Source: Linanthus parryae
Taxonomy: Eukaryota > Streptophyta > Magnoliopsida > Ericales > Polemoniaceae
Assembly: GCA_023055425.1 (NCBI GenBank)
Contig: JALGPY010000001.1
Span: 73,650,994 to 73,714,993, forward strand
DNA: 64,000 nucleotides
Reading direction: 5' to 3'
Made by a program: the position numbers and the translations under genes. The notes under the pieces were generated by a model. That model did no database searches. It was not told the origin of the DNA and worked only from the letters and a program-made list of their open reading frames with translations. Every line of letters starts with the position of its first letter. Position 1 is the stretch's first letter. Below are positions 25,469-36,497 of the stretch, in pieces.

Positions 25469-26251
25469 TTAGCCCCCTTTCTGCTCGTGAAGACGCATAA
25501 CTGGATAGACTTCAAAGCGCAGGAACCAATGTACGCGTCGCCGCCACGCACCAATTCAAATACACGCAAATTCAGCCCCCGTGCGTGTCATTATGACCTA
25601 AAATCCCTAGAGTCGTGCCGTCTGGTCTTTTAGGGTTTTAGGTATGACGTCAGCTTGTCCTGTGATTGCGCGATTCGACGGTGACGGTTGCGATTCGACT
25701 ACTGAAAGGACGCAACCCCTCATTGTCTTTGGATAAATACTCTGTACCCTCCATTGTTTGCAAAGCATCACTTCTTTCTCTTGAAGTGAATGATACCCGG
25801 AAGACTTCAAGAGCAGATCCAAGTGATTAATCATCAATTCTTTCTTGTCAATCGTCTTCTTCAACTAGCTTCATCCAAGCAAGCTTTACCAAAACAAGGT
25901 TGGCTTTGCTCAATTCCCTTTAATGTACTGATATATGCTTTGAACTGTATCGGATCTGCAAACCCATGACTATCTGAAACATGCCATTCGTCGGAAACTG
26001 CAAAGAAACCTTGTTCTTTGAACCCAGGACTGATTTAATCCCCAGATTGTAAGGGTTTTGAATGTGGGGTTTCTGAAATTCCTAGCAATGTAAACGATTC
26101 TGAACTTTCAAACCCAAAATTGACACTGAACTGTTCATCTTCTCTTTGACAAAACATCGTTGCTTCGAACTGAACTGAAATTCGAACTGATTCTTGAAAT
26201 TCAAACTGAAGTATGTGTGTTTTCCCCCTTTTTTCTTGCTTTTCCGCAGGA
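25469..26251 (+). promoter_or_regulatory. Promoter-like region and 5' UTR of the antisense PMD gene
   Basis: Holds a telobox-like TAGGGTTTTAG at 25631-25641, a palindromic bZIP/CRE site TGACGTCA at 25645-25652 and a TATA-like GATAAATA at 25732-25739. A CT-rich leader follows. GTATGTGTG...TTCCGCAG just before the start codon looks like the end of a leader intron (acceptor at 26249), although the GT at 26211 would give an intron too short for plants, so the donor is probably further upstream. Promoter function is inferred from motifs and position only. Confidence 0.5.
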
Positions 26252-29200
26252 ATGGCAAAGACAAGAGGAACAAAGCCCGTTAAAGAGGCCGAAGAAATAC
26301 CTGATCTTCCCCAAACCTTATGGCGGAAAGCCCCCTATTTGGGCGGAAAAGACTTTTACCATGCTAGGGTTAAGGTGAAGAACCTGCCAACTCCCGTTCC
26401 TCCTGAAGAGTTGCAAACTTTGACCACACCTGTTAACGCATCCATGCTTGAATTGATCGATTCCAAAGATGTGGTTCGATTAGGGGTTGAAAATGGGTTT
26501 TTCCCGCATACTGCAATTTCCACTCAAGCGTTTGTTCAAAAATTGGACTTTATGGATGAGTGGATTGACCACGTATTAACCCACCATGCCATCGCATTGA
26601 ACAATGTTGGCGTATATTTCGCAGTCCGTGCTATGAAGGGTGCTGCCGTGAAGTTGGACCAGTCCATGCTTCTAAACCTTCTTTCGCGTTATTCGCCTGC
26701 GACTCACACATTTCACTTTGCTGAGTTCGAGGCTGCTCCCACTCTTGAAGATGTACACATGCTGTATGATCTTTCTCCTGTTGGCGAGGTGGATCCCCTG
26801 AGCCCCTTGAGGACCGATCCAGAACTTGCTCTGTACAAGCAGATGGAGGAATGCTTGTCAGAGGTAAAGAAAATCTCCACTCGGTGGATACCTGCGAAGC
26901 TTCTTCCCGACTGGCAACTGGTTGATACATCTACGAAGAACACTTGGGGCAAGTGGGTGCAGTACTTCTTTCGCGACTATGCGAATAGCAGTATCACTAA
27001 GAAACTCCTGAGCCAGAACCCAAAGGCGAAGAATTATGTGAACGGGAAAGGTTACCATCTGACCTTGTGTGCTTTTCTCTGCGCCTGGTTGTCGAGGTAT
27101 TTAATTGATGGTCACCCCCATGATGGGGTTTTCTACCATGTCCTCCCTCTTGCTGTGAAACTGACCCTTGGTCAAAGAGTCGCACTTGGGCCACTAATCT
27201 TGGGCACCCTGTACCATAGATTGGACCAATTGGTTGTGGCAACCAAGGACTCCCGCGGTCGCCTTGATGTGTTGATTTATGTCAACATCGCATTCCTGAC
27301 TATGTGGGTTTTTGAGCGATGGCCCTCTTATGGTCCTGTTCCTTCTAAACCCAGCAAGTGGTGTGTCCCAGGTGCGGAGGAGGAACTTTCCAGTGGAAGG
27401 GCTGCTAGATGGTTTGGAACTCATTTCCCTAAGTGTACCTGGAGCCTGATATGCGATGATCGCAGCAAGTTTACGGCTAGGCCTTATGCCACGCGCATTG
27501 AAAATGTGCGATGGTTCCCAAAGTTGTACCCTGCCAGACCTGTTGCTTTCTCGGAAGAACTTCTTTTCGAGGGTCATAAGCGTTTCCATGAGCGCTATCG
27601 CGAATTCTTCTGCTGGTGTCTAAGGGGTTCTCTTCCTGCTCTTGCTGAATATGTTCGCGAGCTTAATCCCAGGTACGAGAGGATCACAGTCGATGTCGAT
27701 CCCACTTGTGTTTCTCCCCATTTTGGGTTTGATGCGGTGGCGCCATCAGTCTGGCCCAGATCTATTGTGCGAGGCTGCTACAAGCGGCTACTGTCTGGGG
27801 AGTGCCAAACGATTCTGAGGAGCAACCTTCCCTTTGATCAACCTGCAGGAGGCCGCGTAGGTGGCTACTCCAAGAATTGGGTTGCTTACTGGACGACCCA
27901 GCAGGCCAGATTCGAGACACAGTCGATTCCTCCTCCCAGCAGAGCACCTGTGATCAAGAGAAATTCCTTCCCTTTCCGTCCCAACTGCAGCTTGGATGAC
28001 TCCCAGTACGGCTGCTACTCATTGCTGGACCATGAGAATCACTTGTGCCCCTCCACCATCCTTGAAGAAAAGATGGCCGCAGTTAAGGAAGGTGCTTCGC
28101 ATGTCATCAAATATAGCGAAGATTTTCCCTGGGTAAACAATTTCCTTTGCGCATGTTGAGTTTCTCTATTCTGAGGTGTCGAAACTTATGCTCCATTTTC
28201 TGTTGTAGTGCTATGTGAGGAGGTTTGCATCTGGTGAGCGCTCCAAGTCGCTGATCAACACCATTGTTGCTGCGAGAAGGCAGGGTGAGCCCATTCTGCT
28301 AGCAATGAGAATGGCTCCCGCAATCGAGGTCCGGATTCGCGAGGTAATGGACGCATTTGCTAACTCGCTGATAGACAACACTTCAGCTCTGTCTCCTCCG
28401 AGGGACACTCCGTCTCCTCCCACAGACATTGCTCCAAGAGCGAAGAGACCAAGGCAGAGGGGAATCACCATTTCTTCCCCTAGGAGTACTCCAGCTTCCT
28501 CTCCTGCGAAGTCCCATACTTCCAAGGACAAAGGCAAAGGTCGCATGCCAAGCAAGGCGCGAAAAGAGCTCGCAGTCGAGACTTTTGTTCCCTTTGGTCA
28601 GGAGGAAGAGGAGGATGAGAGAAGGGAGGTGAGAGAGAGAGGCGATGATGAAGAATAGGAGAGATTCGAAGATGACAGAGAAGAAGTAAGAGGTGAGATA
28701 CAAGAGGAAAATTCGGAAGGTATCTCTAGCAATCTTATCTTCTCATTATCTTAAATTTCGCCGCCTTATTGAACAGTTTGTTCTTTCGCAGATGATGATG
28801 CAGAAACTATCAGCGGCCTTCTGGCCAAGAGGCAGAAGAGGGGTTCCCACTCTGGTGTTTCCAATGAAGCCATAAATGAGGACATCCTTGCTGAGTCTAG
28901 AAGAACAGCTGCGGAGGCTGCTGAGAGAAAAAGGACGCGAGAAGAAGATGAGATTGAGCGCATAAAACAAAGGAGCTTGGAAGAGCAACATGTTGACGAC
29001 TTGGCACGGCAAACTGATGAGGAAGATGCGGCTCAAGTCGATGAGGAAGATGCAGCCCAAGAGGAAGATGCGGCTGCTCTAGAGCAGGCTCAAGCTGATT
29101 TTGAGGAAATCGCAGGTGGTAAACAAGGTGAGATTTTTAACCTCGATGTGACTTATCAAGAGGTGATTAGAGGTGCATTAAAGTATGGCTTGCCAAAAGT

Positions 29201-30630
29201 TGACATCCGTCGCTGGCTGGTAAGCAAGTGCGGTGAACCTTCAGGTAATCATTCAAGCAGTGTTTGTGAACTAGGCTTAGTAACCTAAGCATCATCATAA
29301 CTGATTTCTTCGCACCCCAGGTCACGCTCATCTTAAGGATGTGCTTAACGAAGATACATTAATAGGACATGGTGTCGCGTCCTTAGCATATGACGAAGAT
29401 GATACAATCCCACCTACGCATGGATGTGCTCGCTCTTGGTTTATCAAAATAAAATATTGTATTACACAAGTTACCTCACATTTTCCTGTCTTATATCGCA
29501 GGAGATGCTGATGAGGCCATGTTGGAACAAAGGAGTCAACGTTTTGCATCTTATGTCCCAGAGCGAAGTTCTCGTGTCGAGAAGCCCTTCGCAGCTGCGG
29601 AGTATGCAGGAGAGCCCTTGGAGGACATCATCGAAGTTTCTGATGATGCCGAAGCTGACACCGTGCTGATGGAGGAAGATACTAATGCTGCAGCCGAGGA
29701 AATGGAGACACATGCTGCTGAGGCTGAGATCCATGAGTAGGTCACGGAAGATGTAGCATCACATGTGGATGTGAATGTTCAGATGAGTGCTCCCGAGCCT
29801 CGTGAGCCCCTCGCACCTGAAGGAGTTCCTGATCGAGCATCAGCTACTGTTGTTTCCATTCCTCCAGCAGAGATAGAGCCTCCAGAGGTGCCCCAAGCAT
29901 GGAGTTTTGGGGGGCTCGCAGGTGGGAGCTGCAATTGCACCTGTGGCAGCCTATACCCTTCCTGCCAACTATGAGGAGCTAGGGCTCGCGGCTGATAGAC
30001 GAGCAATGGAGCGAGGACAGACTTCTGCTGCTCCAGCAATGCGCATTCCTTCTTTGCATGAGATCCTTGAAGGAACTGGTATGTTACTCTTTTTCGCATT
30101 TTTCACTTGTTCATTTACAAGTTTTATGCTTTAAACTTGAATCATCACTATCAGGGTTGAAGCAAGCTGATGTGGATTGGCTAGTTCGGATGCGTCTCTC
30201 CTATCCTCGGTCATTTGCGAGGTCTCTAGAGATAGAACCTTTTAACAGAAGACTGTTCTTGACTGAAGCCATCTGGATTTTGGAGCAACTATCTGCGGCC
30301 ACCCCTGCGACCATTTCTCCTCAGAGTGCGCAGCTGCTTTTCAGCATGTGCCAAGGCCTTCAAGCCAAAGTTCAAGGCAAGCTGGGCTTTGGGTATCTTA
30401 TGAACAGAGTCACCCAGATTCGCGCAACTGTGAATTTGAAGCGCGACTTCCATAACCTCGTAGCTGAGGGGAAAAAGGTAGAGAAGCAAAGGCAGAAGGC
30501 TGAAGAGGCTTTCAAGCTCTTCCATGAGATGAGCACCAAGTACGAGCAGCTGAAGCGAGAAGTGGACCAAGTGACAAATACATCACTCTTGTTTTCTCCT
30601 GATGACCCCCTGATCAAAGATTTATTTTGA
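26252..30630 (+). pseudogene. Plant Mobile Domain (PMD) gene, antisense in the Tat element, six exons, decayed
   Basis: Exon 1 (26252-28132) is open for 627 codons from MAKTRGTKPV. PMD-type signatures are TFHFAEFEAAPTLEDVHMLYDL (153-174, in two overlapping parts), YHLTLCAFLCAWLSRYL (268-284), LGPLILGTLYHRLDQLV (312-328) and IAFLTMWVFERWPSY (346-360). Probable introns are 28133-28208, 28720-28791, 29245-29320 and 30079-30154, with one unclear near 29420-29501. Exon 2 encodes a basic and Ser/Pro-rich nuclear-looking linker (RAKRPRQRG). Exons 3-5 are acidic and Glu/Ala-rich. Exon 6 (30155-30630) ends in a coiled coil (VAEGKKVEKQRQKAEEAFKL). In-frame stops at 28656 and 29738 and a frameshift at the G-run near 29905 break the reading frame. 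PMD proteins of the MAIN type are nuclear and linked to silencing and genome stability; extra PMD ORFs in Gypsy elements are known. Its role in the element is unknown. The ATG at 26213 in the same frame precedes the likely splice acceptor, so I prefer 26252. Confidence 0.85.
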
Positions 30631-31584
30631 AAAAAATAGCAAGTATTTGTTTTGAACAAGATGTTAAAACATTATTGTAATGTTGCTGGGGTTTCTCCCC
30701 TTTTTTTTTATTAAAGACTTGAATGCCCGTTTTGCCCTTCCCAGGATTTGCTCGAATATTTTGTGCGTATCAATTTTGACGTCAGCTGGTGACATGCCTT
30801 CCTTGATTTTCGCGCTAACTGCTTACCAGATAAGCACGCTTTCCTTGGGAAGTCCATCCGTATCATGACCTTCCGTCATTAATTAGGGTACGCCACCGAA
30901 TCGTCGTAGCCTTTAGTAGGGTAATTAAATGTTACCTTTCTCAAGGCGTAAGTGATTGATTCTTACCCCTTTTCCAAGCTTTGCTGACTCAGCTAGAGAA
31001 CTGAAGGGTCTCCGTAGGGTCTATATAAACCCTACCTTCTGCTGCTTGGGTTCTTCATCCCAAAATGTGGCTTGCCATGAGTCCTTTCAACTGCTGGCTT
31101 CAACGCTTGTCCTTTGTTGATTCATGGCAGTCTCAAGTTGTGAAACCTGAGTTTGTGCTTTGTTCCATAGAAATAGCTTTCAATATCTTTATTACGAAGC
31201 TTATTGATATTCATAACCATCGTGAAGAGGATGCACATAATACCTCATGCTTGCTCGAAGAATTTTATTCGTCTATTATGTTTGCAGGTCGTATCTCCGG
31301 CTGCCTCCCGGCGAGGTGCAGTGTCGTGCTGACCTTCTTACCAACTCGTAACGAACGGGGGGTTTCTCCTCTAGCTTTCCCGGAGGAGAAATACCTGCCT
31401 CCACGTTCTTGAACTCGGGGTGGCGAGCCATTGTGCTCGTCTCCGTGGACAAGGAGTCTCCTGCCCCAGGAGTTGCTTCTTTCCCGTTCTTCACCGCCGC
31501 ATACGCCTGAACAGGTGGTTCATCTGGCATATCTCTTGGGGTGAAGACCAGATAGAGGCCTTGTCAGATCCTGGGAGCTTGAAG
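30631..31584 (+). other. 3' region of the PMD gene and a second promoter-like site
   Basis: After the stop at 30630 comes a leader-like stretch with a second TGACGTCAGC at 30777-30786 and a clear TATA box, CTATATAAACC, at 31021-31031. A short ORF begins at 31065, and an AG acceptor-like site lies at about 31287. No known protein is encoded. This could drive a second transcript antisense to integrase, or be a decayed extra ORF. Nothing else was recognised. Confidence 0.4.
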
Positions 31585-32400
31585 ATGGCGTCGCATAGCT
31601 TTTTTAGCGTTTGTAGGTCGTTCATTTTATAGTAAAACCTTTTTTTTCGCTATAGATCTTTGTTCGCAGACTATTATGTCGCATAGCTTTTGTTAGGACC
31701 AGTAGGCCGATCATTTTACAGTAAGGATTTCCTTTCTGTGTAACTTTTGCCTGTAGACTGCTATCTAGATGAATTGTAAGTCATTTTGGCTATGTAATTA
31801 GCTCAGTCTGAGCTTTCACATGTAAGCTGCTATCTAGACAGATTAATTGTAAGTCATTTTGACTCGTAATAAAGCGCTTTGTATTATTTGCTGTTCTTGT
31901 TACAACAAATTGTAATATCGCGTGCGCGTTGGGAAACTTTGGCCCTTTGTACTTGAATGTGTGCTTGACAAATTTTGCATTTTCACGATGCGTTATCGCT
32001 ATAGCTGGCTATCTAATAGATAGATTCGCGGATCATAAAGATCATACATCAGAGCTGCCATCTTTAGCAGGCAGGTTTTTAGATCGTTTGAGATCGCATT
32101 CGCATAGTGCTGTTATCTCAGCAGATAGTCTTGAAGATCACTTAAGATTAGACTCAAGTATGGCTGCTATCTCGGCAGATAGGCTTGAGATCAATTAAGA
32201 TCATTCGCATAGTGCTGCTATCGCGGAAGATAGGCTTGGGATCAATTAAGATCGTGTTTGCTTAGTGCTGCTATCTCAACAGATAGGCTTAGGATCACTT
32301 AAGATCGTATTTGATTAATGCTGCTATCTCAGCAGATAGGCTTAGGATCAATTAAGATCGTATTTGATTAATGCTGCTATCTCAGCAGATAAGCTTTCGC
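31585..32400 (+). repeat. Tandem repeats between integrase and the PMD gene
   Basis: The distal part has about six copies of a ~53-bp unit containing GCTGCTATCTCAGCAGATAGG, with cores at 32109, 32163, 32214, 32268, 32320 and 32373. CTATCT and AGATAG flank the core CAGC, so each unit can form a short hairpin. The proximal part (31585-31890) has degenerate longer repeats around GTCGCATAGCTTTT and GCTATCTAGA...AATTGTAAGTCATTTTG. Such arrays are frequent between coding and LTR regions of Tat elements. Confidence 0.88.
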
Positions 32401-32605
32401 TATTAAGAAATGGAGAAGTAGATGAAGCGATAAAGACAGCCGAAATCATAAAATTCTTCCCATTTGGGAGAATTATTTTATTATAAACACCCTCATATGG
32501 GAGAGGCGAGATTACAACCTCTCATATGGGAGAGAAGAAACATGAGTCTATGACAATACTAAGCATAAATTAGGCATTGTAATCTAAGGTATGTAATGAA
32601 AGAAG

Positions 32606-33540
32606 TTAAGGATAATACTTCTTAATCCAGCGCATGTTGATCGAGCTTGGGGTTGTGGCCGTCCCATGTAGTCTTTGTATATTGCAGTAGCCACTATCAA
32701 AGACCTCTTTGACTTCGAAAGGTCCTTCCCAGTTGGCTGCGAACTTTCGGTGAGCTGCCTCCCGCATGCAGTGATCCGATGCGCGCAAGACCAGGTCCCC
32801 AACTGCGAAATCTCGATGTTGGACCGTTTTATTGTACGCGCGAGCGATCCTCTCCTTGTACCGTTTATTAGTCCGCTTGGCTTGCTCTCGCTTTTCCTCC
32901 AATAGGATCAAGTCATGATCGCGCTGGTTCTCGTATAGTGCATGGAAGGCCAACCTTGCAGAGTTGATTTTCACCTCCGCCGATACCACAACTTCAGCTC
33001 CATAGCATAAAAGAAATGGGGAGACCCCTGTAGGAGTCCTTGGCGAAGTTCGATACGCCCACAATGCTAAGTTTAAAGAATCAACCCATTTCTTGTGATC
33101 GTCTGCGACCATCTTGCTCAGGATTCTTAGTAGTGTCTTGTTGGTTGCTTCTGCTTGACCATTCCCTTTTGGATAATAAGGAGTAGAACATATCTGCGTG
33201 ATGTTGTACTCTGCTAGCCTTGCGACTACTTGGCGATTGACGAAGGGGGTTCCATTATCTGAGAGAATTGTGTTAGGAATTCCGAACCTGTATATGATGT
33301 TCTCTTGGATGAAATGGACTACAGCAAGCGCATGAGCTGTCTTCAGCGGTATTGCTTCTACCCACTTCGTGAACAGCTCGGTCGCGGTGAGAATAAACTG
33401 ATTCCCATGCGAGGCTGGTTGGATAGGGCCAACAAAATCCAGAGCCCAAGTGTGGAACGGCCATGGTGTTCCCAACGCATGTAGGTCTACAGCAGGGGCA
33501 TGTATGAGGTTGCCTTTAAATTAACACTCCTGGCATCTTC
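32606..33540 (-). pseudogene. pol: Tat integrase: catalytic core and C-terminus
   Basis: The ORF from 33475 (289 codons) has LDFVGPI (D13), LSDNGTPF (D73) and GQAEATNKT (E109), the DDE triad of the rve domain. A basic linker and the GPFEV...Y C-terminal fold follow (WEGPFEVKEVFDSGYC). It ends at 32606 with IKKYYP. Upstream the same frame continues as FKGNLIHAPAVDLHALGT back to 33517, where a TAA follows CQEC of the zinc module. A frameshift near 33560 separates it from the ORF upstream. The intact enzyme would insert the cDNA. Here it is broken. Confidence 0.93.
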
Positions 33541-33545
33541 TTACT

Positions 33546-34460
33546 TTAACGCGGCAATGCTTCCATGGTGGGCCAGAAGTAACCAACTGTGAGAAGCTGT
33601 CTGCATAATTTCGCACCTCCCTGATGTTCCACTTGGTGAGAGAGGTCCATCACCTCTTGTGCTTCCTTACTGTCTAGGCATCGAAGTAGGTTACCCTCGT
33701 GACCCCTTCGCCAGAGTATGTTTTCTTGCACCACGTACCGGGCTGCTTTCCTTCTTAGCTTTTCGGCTTCTTTTCTTGACTCAGGCTCGACTCCTTGTGT
33801 GAGAAAGTCGAAGAGTTTCTTCCTCCAATCCATGTCGTCATCGACTAGGGCAATTGTTAGAGAGTCCTTGATCAATGCGCAACTCTCGCAATTCCCTTGA
33901 ATTAACGCAGCAGCCGTTGACATGTCCGGCCAGTGAATCCCATACCTTTGGGCTTTTCTATAGATTGACACCTCACCTTCTCCGCAAGTATGCTGGTGAA
34001 TCTTTTCTAATAGCGCTTGTCCCTCCTGCTGCGAGACGCATCGCATGAGTATTCCTCCTAGGCCTTTATAGTAGAGAGTCTTGTCATGTATACAATACCC
34101 CTTGGTGGATGCCAAGTTTTCCTTACTCGTCCCCTCTGCAATGGCTTGTAATATTGGCCTCCTCCAGTCTGCATCATCCATGCATTCGTCGTCGCATGCG
34201 TCCTCTGTCAACGCCGATGACATTCGTACTTCAATCGAGATTCTCGCGGGGCACTTGTCTGCACTAATATTAGATCCCAGAGTGGCCAAAGCATCGGCAT
34301 GCCGATTGTCTGCTCTAGGTTTGTGCTCGTACCTGACATCGCAAAATTGTTGCACCAGCTTCTGTACCAAAGTCCGGTAGGGCAATAGATTTACTTCCTT
34401 TAATCCATACTCGCCTGAAGCTTGTTTGAGGATTAGCTTGGAGTCCCCCATAACCGTCAA
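33546..34460 (-). pseudogene. pol: Archaeal-type RNase H end and a doubled integrase zinc-binding segment
   Basis: 304 codons. Residues 1-61 end the second RNase H: GDSKLI (D6), then HKPRADNRHADALATLGS. Two related ~95-residue segments follow. Segment 1 (97-194) runs DWRRPILQAI, LYYKGLGGILMRC, IHQHTC, YGIHWPDM, CESC. Segment 2 (209-304) runs DWRKKLFDFL, ILWRRGHEGNLLRC, SHQVEHQGG, YFWPTME, and its CQEC lies past the frameshift at about 33555. Each has the layout of the integrase HHCC domain with its preceding linker. Only one is expected, so this looks like an internal duplication. Confidence 0.85.
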
Positions 34461-34493
34461 ATTGCTTACTTATAGTGCCCTGGCTGCGCGGAG

Positions 34494-35132
34494 TCATGCA
34501 ATGAGAGCCTCATACTCCGCTTCGTTGTTGGTGACTGCAAAGTCGACTTTTGTGGACATCTGTATGACCTCTCCATCGGTTTTGGTCAAAAATATTCCAA
34601 TTCCTCCATCCTTCCTTGTTGACGATCCGTCGAAATGAAGCGTCCAATAGGGCAATTCAACTGCGTATATCTCGGGCCCCTCTAGTGCTTCCTCGATCAT
34701 GGGCTCGTGACTATTATTAGGGAACTGTGCTAGCAAATCCGCCATGGCTTGCGACTTGATTGCCCGCGGTCGAACGCACGTGATGTCGTATTGAGAAATG
34801 GCCATATACCATTTTGCCAGTCTTCCGCCAGGGGAAGTGTGAGTCAAGAGGTACCGTATGGGATCACTCTTTGTAACCACTACCACTTTGTGTGAGGCGA
34901 AATAGTGATTCAACTTTTCTATTACAAAGAACAAGGCAAGGCAATGACGCTCAATATCTGTGTACCTTGATTCGGCCGGCTGCACTATGCGAGAAATGTA
35001 ATAGATCGGCCTTTCTTGCCTTTCATGTTCCTGAGCCAAAAGTGCCCCTAATGACCTCTTTGTCGATGTTAGGTACAGTAAGAGCGGTGATCCGAGCTGG
35101 GGCGCGATCATTACCCTTTTTGACGTCAACAA
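34494..35132 (-). pseudogene. pol: Tat RNase H region (degenerate first domain, start of the second)
   Basis: Residues 10-140 are the first, Ty3/Gypsy RNase H: PLLLYLTSTKRSLGALLAQE, RPIYYISR, ALFFVIEKLNHYF, ADLLAQF. The usual Asp of the YSDAS-type start is replaced by Thr. Residues 163-212 start the archaeal-type RNase H typical of Tat: LHFDGSSTRKDGG (D168), then NNEAEYEALIA (E205, E208). A TGA at 34494-34496 interrupts the second domain, which continues in the same frame below 34494. The enzyme would remove RNA from the hybrid. Confidence 0.9.
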
Positions 35133-35156
35133 GTCCTTTAGCCTTCCGAACGCGGC

Positions 35157-36272
35157 TTAATGTTCCGCGGTCCAGTTGTATACAACATTCTTCTTGAGTA
35201 GATCATTGAAGCAGAATGTTATTTCTGCGATCGCAGGGATGAACCTTCGCAGATAAGATAATTTCCCCAAGAATGTCTTCAGAGCACTCTGATTGGGCGA
35301 CGCCGTCATGCTGGTAATGGCTGATACTTTTGCGGGATCAGGCTCGATGCCTTGGCGATGTATTACACATCCCAAGAATTTCCCCGAGGTTACTCCGAAC
35401 GCGCATTTCATGGGGTTCATCTTTAGCTGGAAACTTCTGCACCTTTCGAATACTTTCCGCAGATCCTCCAAGTGGTCCCTTTCTTCCTTGGATTTGACAA
35501 CCAAGTCATCAACATAAAATTCCACTTCTTTGTGCATCATGTCATGGAACAGGGCCATCATGGCTCGCTGATAAGTCGCACCTGCATTCTTGAGTCCGAA
35601 AGGCATAACCGTGTAATTGAAGACTCCCACTGGCGTGATGAATGCAGTTTTCCGCGCGTCTTCAGGGTCCATTTTGATCTGGTTGTATCCACTGAAGCCG
35701 TCCATGAAACTGAACATGCGGTGACCCGCGGTCGAATCGATGAGTAGATCGATGTTGGGCAGCGGAAAATCGTCTTTGGGACAGAAACGGTTAAGATCTC
35801 GGAAGTCCACACAGATACGAAGCTGCCCATTCTTCTTTACCACAGGCACGATGTTAGCCAACCATGTAGGATGGTGATTCGGCTCGATGAATTTGGCAGT
35901 CAGCAGTTTGACAATTTCTTGCTTGAGTTTCACGTTGATCTCCGGCCTGAAGCACCTTGTGCTCTCCTTTACCGGTTTAGATCCTGGGATTACATCTAAC
36001 CTGTGCATGGTGATGCTCGTGTCCAGACCGGGCATCTCGTCGTATTCCCATGCGAACACGTCCTTGTACTCAGTCAGAAGCTGCAACAGTCTTTCTTCCT
36101 CTTCGCTCGTGAGGTATGTACTCAAAAAGACTGGTCTCTTCTTTTCTTCGCCTGGGCTTAGGAATACCTCCTTCAGCTCCTGTTTTTGCGGTTTGGGCTT
36201 GTCCTCCATGCATTCGCGCGCTTCTTTTAGCTTCTCCTCTAAAACGCTTGGTGTTGGTTTGTCCAATTCCAC
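35157..36272 (-). pseudogene. pol: Tat reverse transcriptase
   Basis: 371 codons. RVT_1 motifs in order: LRICVDFRDLN (151-161), FSFMDGFSGYNQI with catalytic D191, MPFGLKNAGATYQR (223-235), FYVDDLVVKS with YVDD at 253-256, then FLGCVIHRQGIE and LSYLRRFIP of the thumb/connection. It ends at a TAA (35157-35159) after NWTAEH. The next ORF begins in the same frame, so a single stop splits pol here. The N-terminal part (1-95) is the protease-RT linker. All catalytic residues are present. Confidence 0.96.
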
Positions 36273-36497
36273 GACCTGCTCGATTTGATTGATTTGCTCA
36301 GGGATATCCCCATGCTCGCGTGGGGGTATCCCCGCGCACCTTCATATGCGGTAACATTTCTTCCCGTTAGCGTATAATCTTTCTATCTCTTTGCCTTCGG
36401 GGTCATGTTTTTCTATACTTTTCAGGGTGTAGACATTCTTTATTTGGTAGGCAATCCGCGGTGCCTCTTCTCGCGCAGACGACTTTTCCTTGGCCTC

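Noticed and set aside
26631..27589. Minus-strand ORFs of 79-131 codons opposite the PMD exon
   Set aside because: Shadows of the coding strand with no motif; the plus-strand frame is far longer and carries domain signatures.
28215..28658. ORF of 147 codons as an independent gene
   Set aside because: It begins at a GTG directly after a splice acceptor and continues the PMD frame; better explained as exon 2.
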